A stretch of DNA of 64,000 nt, from positions 1 through 64,000 of the forward strand of contig JAFUBT010000002.1 in assembly GCA_017460065.1 (NCBI GenBank). The letters are read 5' to 3'. Of this stretch, positions 9,815 through 19,212 are shown one piece after another. The notes below the pieces were generated by a model. That model saw nothing but the letters and a program-made list of their open reading frames with translations, made no database searches and was not told where the DNA came from. The position numbers and the translations under genes were made by a program. Numbering within the stretch: position 1 is the first letter of the stretch; each line of letters opens with the position of its first letter. The DNA comes from Candidatus Saccharimonadota bacterium. GTDB lineage: Bacteria > Patescibacteriota > Saccharimonadia > Saccharimonadales > Saccharimonadaceae.

Positions 9815-10391
9815 TCACGCCCTCCGCTGTATTAGATTGATATTCCAAAGTGACTTCCCACGTGCCCGCACTAAATTTTGCCTTGTCCAAAGTTGCCGAG
9901 CTACACACGGTGTTTTTGGCATTCTGCAGGGCAGGGGTGGTAGTCGTGACAGATTCACTGCCTTTTCTAAATACGTAAATACAATCGCCTTGCGTCTCGA
10001 TAATATTCGTCACCATACCGCTAGCCAATACTTTATCGTTTAAGACGCCAGCCGAGCTAACCATCACTTCGGCCACGGTCTTGCCATTGGTGTTGGTTTG
10101 GTTCTCTGGGCGACTATCCGCATCGGCTTCAGCCTCATCCTTGCGATCATTATTGCCACTCTCTGTTTCATCATCCGCCGGGGTGGTTTCTTCGTATAGA
10201 GTAGCGGTGTTTTTATCTTTTTGGTCATCGATTTGCCGTTTTTCGTCCGACAAATACTTTACCAAGCTTAATACTCCAAAAGTCAGCAGTGCAACCATAA
10301 GCACGGCCAATATTAATTTCCAGCCACTCAAACCACGGTTTTTGGCTACAGGTTTTTTAGTTGTTTTTCGGTTTTTTTGTTTTTGCGGCAT
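9786..10391 (-). CDS. Membrane-anchored protein of unknown function
   Basis: 201 residues. A basic lysine-rich N-terminus (residues 1-23) is followed by one membrane helix (WKLILAVLMVALLTFGVLSL, about 24-43), an acidic low-complexity linker (about 55-100, rich in D, E, N and T) and a compact C-terminal domain of about 95 residues with two cysteines (DCIYVF and NTVCSS) that could form a disulfide outside the cell. I do not recognise the domain. It is the first gene of an operon with the LGFP-repeat protein, suggesting a joint role at the cell surface. GAGG precedes the ATG, and a TTTATAAT-like -10 box lies about 35 nt upstream on the minus strand. Confidence 0.7.
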   Translation of the reverse strand: MPQKQKNRKTTKKPVAKNRGLSGWKLILAVLMVALLTFGVLSLVKYLSDEKRQIDDQKDKNTATLYEETTPADDETESGNNDRKDEAEADADSRPENQTNTNGKTVAEVMVSSAGVLNDKVLASGMVTNIIETQGDCIYVFRKGSESVTTTTPALQNAKNTVCSSATLDKAKFSAGTWEVTLEYQSNTAEGVSETTTFEVR

Positions 10392-10519
10392 AATTCCTCG
10401 CTTTCTGCCTATATTCCAATCTAATTATAAACATAAGCGTCCGCAATTGCAAGCTTCATCCTCGCGAACCCGCTCGTGCTATAATTAAAACAACTTATGT
10501 TAAACGTAGGGTGCAGAGC

Positions 10520-13500
10520 ATGGCAGCTGGCAACAAGCTAGAAGCACACAACATCGACGACGGGAAATTCTCCCGCGTCGACGACATCGATAACCGCTAC
10601 AAAAATACCTTTGGCGGCGACGTTTTGGCGGCCGGCGAAACTGCCGCCAGCGAGAAGCCCCAGCATAGCCAGCAGAGCGCCGACACTACTGCTGCCCAGA
10701 ACGCCCGCGAACAAGGTGTTGCCAAAGGCGTCGCTTCAACCCTTGCTGGTGCCGTCACTGGTGGTGCAGCCGGAGCAGCTGCTAATTTCATTAGTAAAGT
10801 GTCTGGCCGCGACAGTAGGCAGAAATCCAAGCTCACCGGCGGACTTGTCAAAAAAGCCGCACCTTTCCTCGCCGTCGTCCTCGGCATCGGCGGCTTTGCT
10901 GGCTTATCCGTCAGCAGTCAGATGTCTCTACCTATCGCCTTAGCCGAGCAAGTCATCCGCAATCACGACCACATGAGCGTCGAAAATCAACTCATCGGTA
11001 AAAATTTCATGCGCATGCAGATGAACCCCCGCACTCGGACCGTCCAAGCTAACGGTGCTGCACACAATTATCTCCGTCAACACGGCGCCATCTACGCTGC
11101 ATTTACTGGCGATACGACCAGCAAATACTTCAAAATGACCGACTACCAACGCGAAAAACTCGCCCGTCACAACATCGAACTGGTCGATTTATCTGACGGC
11201 TCCGGCCAACAATACATGCGCTACACCCAATTCGACGCCGATGGCAATGTCGCTAGCGTCACGAACGTCGTCGCCGACCCCGCCCAAACCTCGCTGGTTG
11301 ACGGCGCCATCGACTTCGACAGCGCCATGTCCTCCGACGGCAACAGCAACTTCCAAAAAGCCTACTACGAAGGCGCCAAGACCTTCCGCAGTGCCGTTGG
11401 TGACTGGTTCAAGGCCAAAACCACTAAAATCCTCAGCGCCCTTGGCGTTAACCGTAACCGTTTTAGTAATTTTGATGTTTCTGATGACGAGGCTACAAAT
11501 AAGCAACGCTTCCTTGACGACCTTGACGGCGCCCAGGGCGACAAGACGATGAAAGGAACTATTGAGAATGAAACCGCCAAGACAGAAGAGTACGAAGACG
11601 ACAATGGTAATAAACACAAACGGTTAACGGATAATGATGACGGTCGGCATGCGATAAAGACCGAGACGGATTCTGACAATATTAGCACTAAATCTGGTCA
11701 AGACGGCGCCGAAAGCGCCAAGGCTACTGTCGAGGGGTCTGTATCAAAAAAACTTGATTCTATTGGCAAGGCCGCTAACCAAGTCACTGATCTCGCTTGT
11801 ACTATTACTGAGGTGGCGGGTAACATAAATGCTGTCGTCACGGCCTATCAAACCCTGATGGTTATTCGGCTTGCGGCCGGCGTGCTAGAGGGTATCCAAA
11901 AAACTCAGGTCGCCGACAGCAATACCTCGCCCGTCCATGAAATCGTCAACGCCTTCACGGACAATAGCCAAGAAACCACCATCACGCTTGCCGACACCGC
12001 TAATACCGAAGCCGGCTCATGGGCGACCATTGCGAGTGGTAACGACAATAATGCCGAAATTGCCACCAAGGAATACACTTCTAGGAAAAGCGCCATGGAA
12101 TCAGCTGGCATCGCTGCGCTCTTCGGAGGCACTGTAGCCGGCATTGCCGCCAACGAGGCTTTCTCGGGCTTTAGTTTTAATAGCTTCTTGCGTGCAGGTA
12201 TTAAGCGTATTGGTTCCGACATGTCCTCCGTCAAGCAGTGCGCTTATACGCAGCTCGCTCAAGCCGTCTTGGACGCCGGTAGAGATTTGAAAATGATAGT
12301 ACAATGTTTTATCCCGCCGGGCCTTGGCTGTCTCAAAAGTGCCCTCGATGCGGCTGGGCAAATTGCTCAAGGTATTGCCTGGAGCGTCGTAGTAGCCGTG
12401 GTTAAGACTGTTATAGTTTCCGCCATCACGCCATTCGTCACGAATATCCTGACGCGCTCCATATCGGACACTTTCTTTGGCGAAACTCTTGGTAACCAAT
12501 TCGCCGATGGTGCTATGGCTTATTTGACAAAAAGCCATCATGCCCAGGGCGGAGCATATCAGACCAAGGATTCCTATATTGCTTACCTCAACATGAAAGA
12601 CGATTACGACAAGGGTGAAGCTCTTTACGCTCAACGCACCAAGAGTCCCTTCGATACTAGTTCGCCCTATACCTTTATGGGCAGCCTGTTCAGCAAGTCA
12701 GTTGTTTTGCGCAGTTCCCTTGCCAATGCGACTGGTGCAATGGGTGTCATGAACACGCTGCTGAATTCCGCCGGTTCTTCGCTCAAGTCCATCGTCCCGG
12801 GCGCCAAGGCTGCTGGCAATGGTGAAATCGCCCAATCTTACCAAGAATACACCGAAGAAAACTGCCCCAACCAGGCTGCCGCCGGCTTCATCGTTTATCC
12901 GGGCGTCTCGACCTGTCGTGTCATCGTCTCGACTACGCCGTACACTATCAATTCCGACCCGGGCGAAAATATCTATAAGGCCTCAACCTATGATGATAAT
13001 TTCAAAGACACTGGTAGTGAAACCGATTTGCCGGAAATTAAAGAAGATGGTAAATATGCCGAGTATCTTCGCGCCTGCACCATTAGCGACGTAGAACCAG
13101 GGGAACCAGACTATAATCTTAAAAACGAATACGAAACTGCTACGACCGGCAACGTCGCTGCTGACGCTGTATTAGGTCAAGTACCATTAGTCGGCAGTGC
13201 TATGTCTCTATTTAACAGTGAGAAAGTTCTTGAAAAATCCGCCTATATTTCCAAAGAAGCTTGTGCCTACGGCTATAGCCCAGGTCAGGGTGAAAATATC
13301 CCCTCGTCTGAGCAGTTAAAAACTTATGGTGCCATTTATCCGCAGTCACGCGTCGCAGTTGGTCAGGGTCTCACTGATACGGACATCGTCGGTAACTATA
13401 TCCAAAAATATTACGAAGAACACCCCATTGATACTTCCTTTGAAGGCATTCTCGCGCACTACAGCGGTTTAACTAAAGATATGGTAATTGCTACAATTGA

Positions 13501-13681
13501 CCAGATGGATGCGCTGAATTTCCTTGCCAAGTATGAGCCCGCCGGTTATGGTCCATTATTCTACGAAGAACCAGAAGTTGAATATCAGCTAGAAGACACC
13601 GAGAACTATTCCATAGATAACTACGCCTTAGCCTATGTACGCTACGCCGAAGAGCGCCGCGTCCGCAACTTCGCTATTTAG
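10520..13681 (+). CDS. Large multi-helix membrane protein of unknown function
   Basis: About 1053 residues. I place the start at ATG 10520 (MAAGNKLEAHN), 8 nt after a GTAGGG site, rather than at GTG 10511. The cytoplasmic-like N-terminus is Ala/Gly rich. Hydrophobic segments occur near residues 116-136 (APFLAVVLGIGGFAGLSV), 430-460, 530-550 and 620-660 (AWSVVVAVVKTVIVSAITPF), separated by long charged regions. There are scattered cysteines but no recognised catalytic motif. Size and layout resemble large proteins found near type IV secretion genes in Saccharibacteria, but no VirB or VirD gene is present here, so that link is weak. An extended -10 box TGCTATAAT lies at 10477-10485. Confidence 0.7.
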   Translation: MAAGNKLEAHNIDDGKFSRVDDIDNRYKNTFGGDVLAAGETAASEKPQHSQQSADTTAAQNAREQGVAKGVASTLAGAVTGGAAGAAANFISKVSGRDSRQKSKLTGGLVKKAAPFLAVVLGIGGFAGLSVSSQMSLPIALAEQVIRNHDHMSVENQLIGKNFMRMQMNPRTRTVQANGAAHNYLRQHGAIYAAFTGDTTSKYFKMTDYQREKLARHNIELVDLSDGSGQQYMRYTQFDADGNVASVTNVVADPAQTSLVDGAIDFDSAMSSDGNSNFQKAYYEGAKTFRSAVGDWFKAKTTKILSALGVNRNRFSNFDVSDDEATNKQRFLDDLDGAQGDKTMKGTIENETAKTEEYEDDNGNKHKRLTDNDDGRHAIKTETDSDNISTKSGQDGAESAKATVEGSVSKKLDSIGKAANQVTDLACTITEVAGNINAVVTAYQTLMVIRLAAGVLEGIQKTQVADSNTSPVHEIVNAFTDNSQETTITLADTANTEAGSWATIASGNDNNAEIATKEYTSRKSAMESAGIAALFGGTVAGIAANEAFSGFSFNSFLRAGIKRIGSDMSSVKQCAYTQLAQAVLDAGRDLKMIVQCFIPPGLGCLKSALDAAGQIAQGIAWSVVVAVVKTVIVSAITPFVTNILTRSISDTFFGETLGNQFADGAMAYLTKSHHAQGGAYQTKDSYIAYLNMKDDYDKGEALYAQRTKSPFDTSSPYTFMGSLFSKSVVLRSSLANATGAMGVMNTLLNSAGSSLKSIVPGAKAAGNGEIAQSYQEYTEENCPNQAAAGFIVYPGVSTCRVIVSTTPYTINSDPGENIYKASTYDDNFKDTGSETDLPEIKEDGKYAEYLRACTISDVEPGEPDYNLKNEYETATTGNVAADAVLGQVPLVGSAMSLFNSEKVLEKSAYISKEACAYGYSPGQGENIPSSEQLKTYGAIYPQSRVAVGQGLTDTDIVGNYIQKYYEEHPIDTSFEGILAHYSGLTKDMVIATIDQMDALNFLAKYEPAGYGPLFYEEPEVEYQLEDTENYSIDNYALAYVRYAEERRVRNFAI

Positions 13682-13696
13682 CGCGGGAAATAAAAA

Positions 13697-13718
13697 TAGC
13701 CGCCCCAGAGGGCGGCTA
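13697..13718 (-). terminator. Rho-independent terminator of the lipoprotein gene
   Basis: The perfect stem TAGCCGCC/GGCGGCTA is followed on the minus strand by ATTTTTATTT. It sits just downstream of the lipoprotein stop and also faces the end of the large plus-strand gene, but the T-rich tail is only on the minus side. Confidence 0.8.
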
Positions 13719-13723
13719 AATGG

Positions 13724-14755
13724 TTAATCTGGGATTGTATACGTGGTAATTGTGTCGCTGTAATCGCTATACGCACCAAGCGTATCGACATACGGGTCCA
13801 TACAATCAGAGTTTACGCCTTTTAGATAGTACTCACTGCCGTAAACCCCTAGCAATAGCTGGTTAAACGATACGTAGAACACGCGTTCGGAACTCGTTAC
13901 GCGAATCAGCTTACTGTAATCCGTCTCGTCGCACTGGATGATTACCTCATGTTCTGCAAAGGAGAGATTTCCCCGGACTGCAATTGAACTACAGGCTGGT
14001 GTATTTGAGTACAAATCAAATCCCAGTGCCTTCGCCAGTAGCCTCCCATTCTCATCCCGCAGTTCGCCGGACCGATCAAAACCAATCGCTTCCCACAGCT
14101 CAATCGTCGAGATTTCGCCGTCGTCGCCAATCAGCTTATCGAGGTCAAAGCCAATCGTCCAGTCGTGGTCGTAAATATGGTAAGTGTAACCGTCGGCCGT
14201 CTTACGTGGCGTCCGAGGATTCGTCGGCTGCACATCGGCATCAGAATTCTCGCCCTTCACTCTGGTAGTAACCCCCGCCGACACACCGGTTGTATCCCAG
14301 TAAATCGGCTGGAATGCGGTCAGGTACCTATCCATCTCATCGAAGCCGATGACGTGGTCGGTCGGTCTGAACTCCCAGACCGTCCCGTCCGGCATCTTCA
14401 GGGTGACGAGATCTTCCTCGCAGGTCATAATTTCCATCAGCGGGTCTTCATCGTCGTCGGCATAAGCCCGGCCGTTTTCCCACTCATAATCAATCTTTGA
14501 GGCGCCGGCGATGGCGCCGTCGTCAAACTGTACGAGATAGAAGACTCTGCCGGGGAACCACTCCAGATGGTATGACATACCATCTGAGTTCGTCTCCGTA
14601 GCCCAGGCGGACCACTCGACCGGCTCGACTTGCTGACCGGACGACTTGCGGGCTGCCGTATCCTCGCTGCACCCAGACAACGTCAGGGCCAGCAGGGAAA
14701 TGGCTGCAACCAATCCCAAAATAACCTTGTCAAAGAACTTGTTCTTCACAATCAT
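13724..14755 (-). CDS. Lipoprotein of unknown function
   Basis: 343 residues with a lipoprotein signal (VILGLVAAISLLALTLSGC); the LSGC lipobox places the lipidated Cys near residue 29. The mature protein is acidic and Trp/Tyr rich, with two cysteines near the middle. I do not recognise the fold. The ribosome site AAAGGAGGGG abuts the ATG, leaving only about 2 nt, while the GTG two codons later (14749) has a more usual spacing and may be the real start. It is transcribed from a consensus promoter with a leader of about 150 nt containing stem-loops. It probably sits on the outer face of the membrane. Confidence 0.75.
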   Translation of the reverse strand: MIVKNKFFDKVILGLVAAISLLALTLSGCSEDTAARKSSGQQVEPVEWSAWATETNSDGMSYHLEWFPGRVFYLVQFDDGAIAGASKIDYEWENGRAYADDDEDPLMEIMTCEEDLVTLKMPDGTVWEFRPTDHVIGFDEMDRYLTAFQPIYWDTTGVSAGVTTRVKGENSDADVQPTNPRTPRKTADGYTYHIYDHDWTIGFDLDKLIGDDGEISTIELWEAIGFDRSGELRDENGRLLAKALGFDLYSNTPACSSIAVRGNLSFAEHEVIIQCDETDYSKLIRVTSSERVFYVSFNQLLLGVYGSEYYLKGVNSDCMDPYVDTLGAYSDYSDTITTYTIPD

Positions 14756-14908
14756 CCCCTCCTTTGTCTGGGTGAAGAATCAAACTGTGCCAATTTTCAG
14801 ATTTATTGGCATCTGTCTGAGTTTTACCATTTTTTGGTGGTTTTCTCAAGCATAAGCATATCTGAAAGCTAGCGGAGCAGCGTAGCTCTCAAGTAACATC
14901 GTACCTTT

Positions 14909-14937
14909 ATTATAGCACACTAAGCCAGAGAAGTCAA
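14909..14937 (-). promoter_or_regulatory. Consensus promoter with long structured leader
   Basis: On the minus strand: TTGACT, a 17-bp spacer, then TGC-TATAAT (extended -10). The predicted start near 14902 leaves a leader of about 145 nt before the lipoprotein. The leader contains the 7-bp stem TGCCAAT/ATTGGCA just upstream of the ribosome site and a second stem AGCTA/TAGCT further 5', so post-transcriptional control is possible. Confidence 0.75.
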
Positions 14938-14984
14938 GCATAGCGTCTTCAAAAATGCCCAAAATATGGTAAAATATATTAATT

Positions 14985-15920
14985 ATGCAATTTTGGCGTC
15001 AATTCCAGCCGGGTTTTAGCTGCCTCGCTCCTATGGAGGGCGTAACTGATATCGCTTTCCGCCAGGTCGTCGCCCGCGCCGCTCGGCCGGACATCTTTTT
15101 TACCGAATTCACCAACGTCAATAGCTATACCAGCGAAAAAGGTCGCCCCAACGCTCTTGAGCGCTTCCGCATTGAGTCTAGCGAACAGCCTATTGTTGCC
15201 CAAATCTGGGGTACTCAGCCGGCTTTCTTTGCCGAAACTGCGGCCGCTCTTAAAGACCTCGGTTTTCCGGCCGTCGATATTAACATGGGTTGCCCCGACC
15301 GTCACGTTGTCGCAACCGGTGGCGGCTCTGGTCTTATCCGCACGCCGGACCTCGCCCAAGAGATTATCCGCACCACCAAGCAAGCTGGTCTGCCAACCTC
15401 GGTCAAAACCCGTCTCGGTTACAGCCGCGTGGACGAATGGCGACCTTGGCTCACTACTATCCTCGCGGAGCATCCCGACGCCCTCACTGTCCATCTGCGC
15501 ACCAAGAAAGAAATGTCTAAAGTCGCTGCGCATTACGAACTTATCCCAGAAATTGTCACGCTCAAACATCAACTTTCGCCCGAGACTGTCCTCATTATCA
15601 ACGGCGACATTAAATCTGCCGCCGAGGGCCAACGGTTTATTGGGCAGGGCGTAGACGGCATTATGATTGGTCGTGGCGTCTTCCAGAATCCTTTCTGCTT
15701 CGAAAAGTTACCCCGTAATCACGACCGCTCCGAGCTCTTTGACCTGATGCGCTATCACCTCGACCTCTACGAAAAATACCAACTTTTCCCCTATGATCCT
15801 CTCAAGCATTTTTATAAAATCTATATCAATAATTTTCCTGGCGCCTCAGATATTCGTGCTCGCTTGATGGAGACCAAAACTATCGCCGAAACTCGCGCCG
15901 TTCTCGACCAAGCTATCTAA
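14985..15920 (+). CDS. dus: tRNA-dihydrouridine synthase
   Basis: 311 residues of the FMN-dependent TIM-barrel Dus family, which reduces specific uridines in tRNA D-loops using NADPH. Visible signatures are CLAPMEGVTDIAFR at the N-terminus, TEFTNV, VDINMGCPDRHV with the catalytic Cys, SVKTRLGY, LTVHLRTKKEMS (usual His-rich strand), IINGDIKS and GIMIGRGVFQNP (phosphate-binding loop). The subtype cannot be assigned. The extended -10 box TGGTAAAAT (14967-14975) ends 9 nt before the ATG. It is followed after 1 nt by a hydrolase gene, so the two are probably co-transcribed. Confidence 0.92.
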   Translation: MQFWRQFQPGFSCLAPMEGVTDIAFRQVVARAARPDIFFTEFTNVNSYTSEKGRPNALERFRIESSEQPIVAQIWGTQPAFFAETAAALKDLGFPAVDINMGCPDRHVVATGGGSGLIRTPDLAQEIIRTTKQAGLPTSVKTRLGYSRVDEWRPWLTTILAEHPDALTVHLRTKKEMSKVAAHYELIPEIVTLKHQLSPETVLIINGDIKSAAEGQRFIGQGVDGIMIGRGVFQNPFCFEKLPRNHDRSELFDLMRYHLDLYEKYQLFPYDPLKHFYKIYINNFPGASDIRARLMETKTIAETRAVLDQAI

Positions 15921-15921
15921 T

Positions 15922-16698
15922 ATGTCCAAACCAACGATTATCTTTATTCACGGTATGCGCGGCACCCATCACGGCCTTGTTGACGTCGCTCGTCATCTCC
16001 GCCAATCATATAACGTCTTGCTGCCAGACCTGCCAGGCTCCGGCACGCGTGCTGCCTTGCGAAATCAGACCACTGCTGGCTACGCCGACTGGTTGCATCA
16101 GTATATTACCGCACAAAAGCTGTCCCAGAAGCCAATTATCGTCGCCCACTCGATGGGCTCTATCATTGTTTCGAATTTTCTCAAGAAATACCCCGACGAC
16201 GTCGACCCGCGCCTTATTTATTTAGCACCGGTTTTTCGTGACACAGCTAATTATCGTCGTAGCCGGCGTGCCTATCGCTTTGCAAAAGTTTCTCTCTCCT
16301 TGCCGCCCCGTTGCTTCAGCTATGCTTTCGAGCGTAGCCGTCTCCTATCATTCTTCATCTCTCACCTATTAGTCGCCGACAAAAGCCAGCAGGCCCGCAT
16401 TGACCGCTTACATTATCGCTATTCTGGCCGCTTCGCCTCGCATCAGTCCTTTATGTCCGACGTCGCCATCGCTATGCTCGAAAGTACTTGGCTGAGTGAT
16501 ACTCGCCCCACTTTAGTTATTTTTGGTCAACAAGACGCCCTCACCCCATATCAATATGCTCAAGAATGTTGTAAAAAACACAACAATATCCAATTCAAGC
16601 TCTTGTCCGACACTGGCCACCTCCTCAACTATGAGCGCCCCGTCGAAGTAGCTCAGCTTATCTCGGACTTTCTCCGTGCCTCCAGCACCGACTCGTAA
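15922..16698 (+). CDS. Alpha/beta hydrolase
   Basis: 258 residues with an alpha/beta-hydrolase fold: the oxyanion region FIHGMRGTHHG at the N-terminus, the nucleophile elbow VAHSMGSIIV (catalytic Ser about residue 77), an Asp in IFGQQDALTPYQ, and the catalytic His in DTGHLLNYERP. The substrate is unknown; esterase, lipase or C-C hydrolase are all possible. It starts 1 nt after dus and its end overlaps the convergent glycosyltransferase gene by 46 nt. Confidence 0.85.
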   Translation: MSKPTIIFIHGMRGTHHGLVDVARHLRQSYNVLLPDLPGSGTRAALRNQTTAGYADWLHQYITAQKLSQKPIIVAHSMGSIIVSNFLKKYPDDVDPRLIYLAPVFRDTANYRRSRRAYRFAKVSLSLPPRCFSYAFERSRLLSFFISHLLVADKSQQARIDRLHYRYSGRFASHQSFMSDVAIAMLESTWLSDTRPTLVIFGQQDALTPYQYAQECCKKHNNIQFKLLSDTGHLLNYERPVEVAQLISDFLRASSTDS

Positions 16699-17930
16699 AT
16701 CTCCTCAATCCGGCTTAAAGTGTGAGTAATATCATGCGTTTTTGCCTTTGCTAATGATTGCTGGCTCATTGCGGCGTAATCCTCATCCTTGGCCGCCAGA
16801 ATCTGCTCGATGGCTTTAGCTACACATGTCACGTCATCTGCGCTGCACAGAAAGCCGTTCACTCCGGTCGCCACCAATTCTGGAATTGCGCCCGCCTTGA
16901 CCGCCACACAGGGTAGACCACTCGCCATTGCCTCTAGCAAAACGATACTCTGTGTTTCGGTCTTTGACGTAATTGCAAATAATTTCGCCGTCCGGTATAG
17001 CTGTGGCAAATCATCGCCGACTACGCGGCCAGTAAAGTGCACTCGCGTCGTTAAGCCCGCATCGGCCGCCATCTCTTCCAGCTTTGGCCGCGCCGTCCCG
17101 TCACCCACTACTACTAGCTGCGCCTCTGGTCGCTCCTTTGCTACCCCGATAAAAGCCTGCATCAGAACGTCGAGACTTTTTTCGGGGTCAACTCGTCCGA
17201 CATAGAGTACAATTTCGGCATTTTTTGGCAGTTGGTATTTTTGAAAAATTTCCGCTTTTGGTCGCCCCGGCTTAAAACGCGACAAATCAATGCCGTTGCT
17301 TAATGCCTCAACTGTCACCTTAAAAAACCGCCGGTTTTTGGGAATTAGGTCCGAAATCGCCTGCTCAGTCGGCATTGTCGCATACTCGCTCCGCCGCAGA
17401 AAGCTAATAAAATACTCATTCATCAGCTTGTTAATCGGTTGTTTGGCCAATTTTGGCAGTTTCAGCTGTTGCGTTAGATTGTCCGGGTAGGCGTGGTCGG
17501 TCGAAACCAGCGGGATATTTCGCCGCTTGGCGTAGCGAAACACCGCCAAAGCTACTGGCCCAGGCGTCTGATCATGGATAATGTCCGGTTCAAAATCATC
17601 CAGTAAATCGCGGATTTCCGTATATGAACCCAGGCTCACGTGCATGCCGTTTTTGTAGATTAACTGAGGAATTTTGACGCCCAGAAATCCTTTTGCCTCG
17701 GGTACTTCGTTGATTTGATCAGGGTAGAGCGGCATCTTGAAAGATGATAATCTTGCTACTTTAAAGCCAAACTCATGGTCTTTTTCTACGCCGAATTTAC
17801 CAGTAATACTTGGTGCCAGCACTAGAACCTCGTGGCCGCGCTGATGCAGGCCAGCCGCCAAATTGCGCGAAAAGCTCGCCACGCCATTAATCATCGGATA
17901 GTAAATGTCGCTGGAAATTACGATTTTCAT
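16653..17930 (-). CDS. GT4 glycosyltransferase (group 1, diacylglycerol/PIM-type)
   Basis: 425 residues with a GT-B fold. The N-terminal MKIVISSDIYYPMINGVASF is typical of GT4 enzymes that glycosylate diacylglycerol or phosphatidylinositol. The C-terminal donor domain shows EIVLYVGRVDPEKSLDVLMQ, the VVGDGTARPKLE strand, and SKTETQSIVLLEAMASGLPC with the E-x7-E pattern. It probably makes a membrane glycolipid. The -10 box TATAAT ends 6 nt before the ATG, so the mRNA is leaderless, and it overlaps by 2 bp the -10 box of the divergent gene at 17957. The 3' end overlaps the hydrolase. Confidence 0.9.
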   Translation of the reverse strand: MKIVISSDIYYPMINGVASFSRNLAAGLHQRGHEVLVLAPSITGKFGVEKDHEFGFKVARLSSFKMPLYPDQINEVPEAKGFLGVKIPQLIYKNGMHVSLGSYTEIRDLLDDFEPDIIHDQTPGPVALAVFRYAKRRNIPLVSTDHAYPDNLTQQLKLPKLAKQPINKLMNEYFISFLRRSEYATMPTEQAISDLIPKNRRFFKVTVEALSNGIDLSRFKPGRPKAEIFQKYQLPKNAEIVLYVGRVDPEKSLDVLMQAFIGVAKERPEAQLVVVGDGTARPKLEEMAADAGLTTRVHFTGRVVGDDLPQLYRTAKLFAITSKTETQSIVLLEAMASGLPCVAVKAGAIPELVATGVNGFLCSADDVTCVAKAIEQILAAKDEDYAAMSQQSLAKAKTHDITHTLSRIEEIYESVLEARRKSEIS

Positions 17931-17957
17931 AGCTATATTATATAATATTATCTGTTA
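17930..17957. promoter_or_regulatory. 26-bp divergent promoter with overlapping -10 boxes
   Basis: Start codons at 17930 (minus) and 17957 (plus) are separated by 26 bp. The minus TATAAT occupies 17942-17937 and the plus TATAAT 17941-17946, sharing 2 bp. Gaps to the start codons are 6 and 10 nt. Both mRNAs would be leaderless or nearly so, and the two promoters cannot be occupied at once. Confidence 0.75.
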
Positions 17958-18721
17958 TGCCTATTCCGAAAAAACTTCACTATGTCTGGGTGGGCGACAC
18001 TGAAATCCCCTTACAAGACAAAAAATACATCGCCGCCTGGCGCCAAATGCACCCCGATTACGAACTCCGCCAGTGGTCCGAAAAGGATATTGATCTCAAA
18101 AAATACCCCCTCGTCGGCACTGCACTCAAACGTCAACGTTGGGCCTTAGCCTCCGATATTATTCGCATGTATGCAATTTACCAAGAGGGCGGTATCTATC
18201 TTGACACAGACGTCGAGTTACTAAAGCCGCTGGACGGCCTACTAAAATACGAGGCCTTTGCTGGTTGGGAATCGCAATTTTGGTTTACTACGGCCATTTT
18301 TGGCGCTGAGCCTCATTCGCCTTGGATTGCCAAGATTCTCAAACGCTACGAAATTACCGACCCCACCAAGCGCATCACCACGGACACCTTCATGAAGACC
18401 GTCCACAGCCCTTCTGTTTATGCCCAAGACATTTACAAGATTCAGCTTGACGGTAAAACGCACGTTTACGGAGATAATAAGTTTGCCACCTTCGCGCCAG
18501 AGTATTTCAGCCCCAAGCATTACATGACTGGCCAGGTCCACTTAACCGAGAATACTATTGCTTATCACCACTATGCTTCTACCTGGCACACTGCCACCGA
18601 AGCTCTTAAAGACGCCCTTGCTAAAACGGGACACACCGTGCTTGGACCCAAGGCCTATCGCCTCTTCGAGAAGGAATATCACGCCCAACTCGAGCGGAAA
18701 ATCCGCAAAGAGCTCCCTTGA
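17957..18721 (+). CDS. GT32-like glycosyltransferase with DXD motif
   Basis: 254 residues of the DXD sugar-binding family (Gly_transf_sug). The N-terminus IPKKLHYVWVGDTEIP, the WALASDIIRMYAIYQEGGIY segment and LDTDVELLKPLD (DxD metal/nucleotide-sugar site, about residues 77-79) are all characteristic. A later AYHHYASTWH matches the conserved C-terminal His/Trp region. It probably transfers a hexose or HexNAc to a lipid or polysaccharide acceptor. It is transcribed divergently from the GT4 enzyme, suggesting a shared glycolipid pathway. It ends at TGA, with smpB beginning 17 nt later from its own promoter. Confidence 0.88.
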   Translation: MPIPKKLHYVWVGDTEIPLQDKKYIAAWRQMHPDYELRQWSEKDIDLKKYPLVGTALKRQRWALASDIIRMYAIYQEGGIYLDTDVELLKPLDGLLKYEAFAGWESQFWFTTAIFGAEPHSPWIAKILKRYEITDPTKRITTDTFMKTVHSPSVYAQDIYKIQLDGKTHVYGDNKFATFAPEYFSPKHYMTGQVHLTENTIAYHHYASTWHTATEALKDALAKTGHTVLGPKAYRLFEKEYHAQLERKIRKELP

Positions 18722-18737
18722 TGTTAAAATATATCTT

Positions 18738-19154
18738 ATGAAGAAGGTCAAAAAACCGACTGCCGTCGTCAATCGCCGCGCGCATTACGACTATCATCTT
18801 TCCGACAAACTCGAAGTCGGTATGGTTTTGACGGGCCAACAAGTCCGTCAGATTCGTGACCGTCATGCTCAACTTAAGGGCACTTATGTTACTATTCGCC
18901 GCCACGAACTCTGGTTGCTCGGTCTCACTCTCGGCACAGATACTGCCGAGAACATCAAACTACTCGCTACCAAAAAGCAAATTGCCACCCTCGAACGCAA
19001 AAAAGTCGAAGGCTCTACTATCGTGCCCGTCGAGCTAAAACCTTTTGGCCGCCACATTAAGCTAATTATCGCCGTTGGTGCTGGTAAAAAACACTACGAC
19101 AAACGCCAGACTATTAAAGCTCGTGATCTCGACCGCGAAGGCCGCAGATTTTAA
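18738..19154 (+). CDS. smpB: SsrA-binding protein SmpB
   Basis: 138 residues. SmpB binds tmRNA and brings it to stalled ribosomes for trans-translation. The start ATG 18738 is supported by TGTTAAAAT (18722-18730) 7 nt upstream; an upstream in-frame extension would overlap the previous gene and lacks SmpB-like sequence. Family features: VVNRRAHYDYHLSDKLEVGM, TGQQVRQIRDRHAQLKGTYV (normally TGxEVKSIRxGxxxL, so the usual Glu is Gln here), KKHYDKRQTIKARDLDRE near the C-terminus. No tmRNA gene is visible nearby. Confidence 0.93.
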   Translation: MKKVKKPTAVVNRRAHYDYHLSDKLEVGMVLTGQQVRQIRDRHAQLKGTYVTIRRHELWLLGLTLGTDTAENIKLLATKKQIATLERKKVEGSTIVPVELKPFGRHIKLIIAVGAGKKHYDKRQTIKARDLDREGRRF

Positions 19155-19212
19155 GCTTTTTCAGCTTTTGCTCAGCTTGACCGGATATAATCACTGCATA
19201 ACAAGGAAATAT

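Noticed and set aside
11189..11617. Minus-strand ORFs inside the 1053-residue gene
   Set aside because: Val/Gly-rich shadows of a real coding frame; no start signals.
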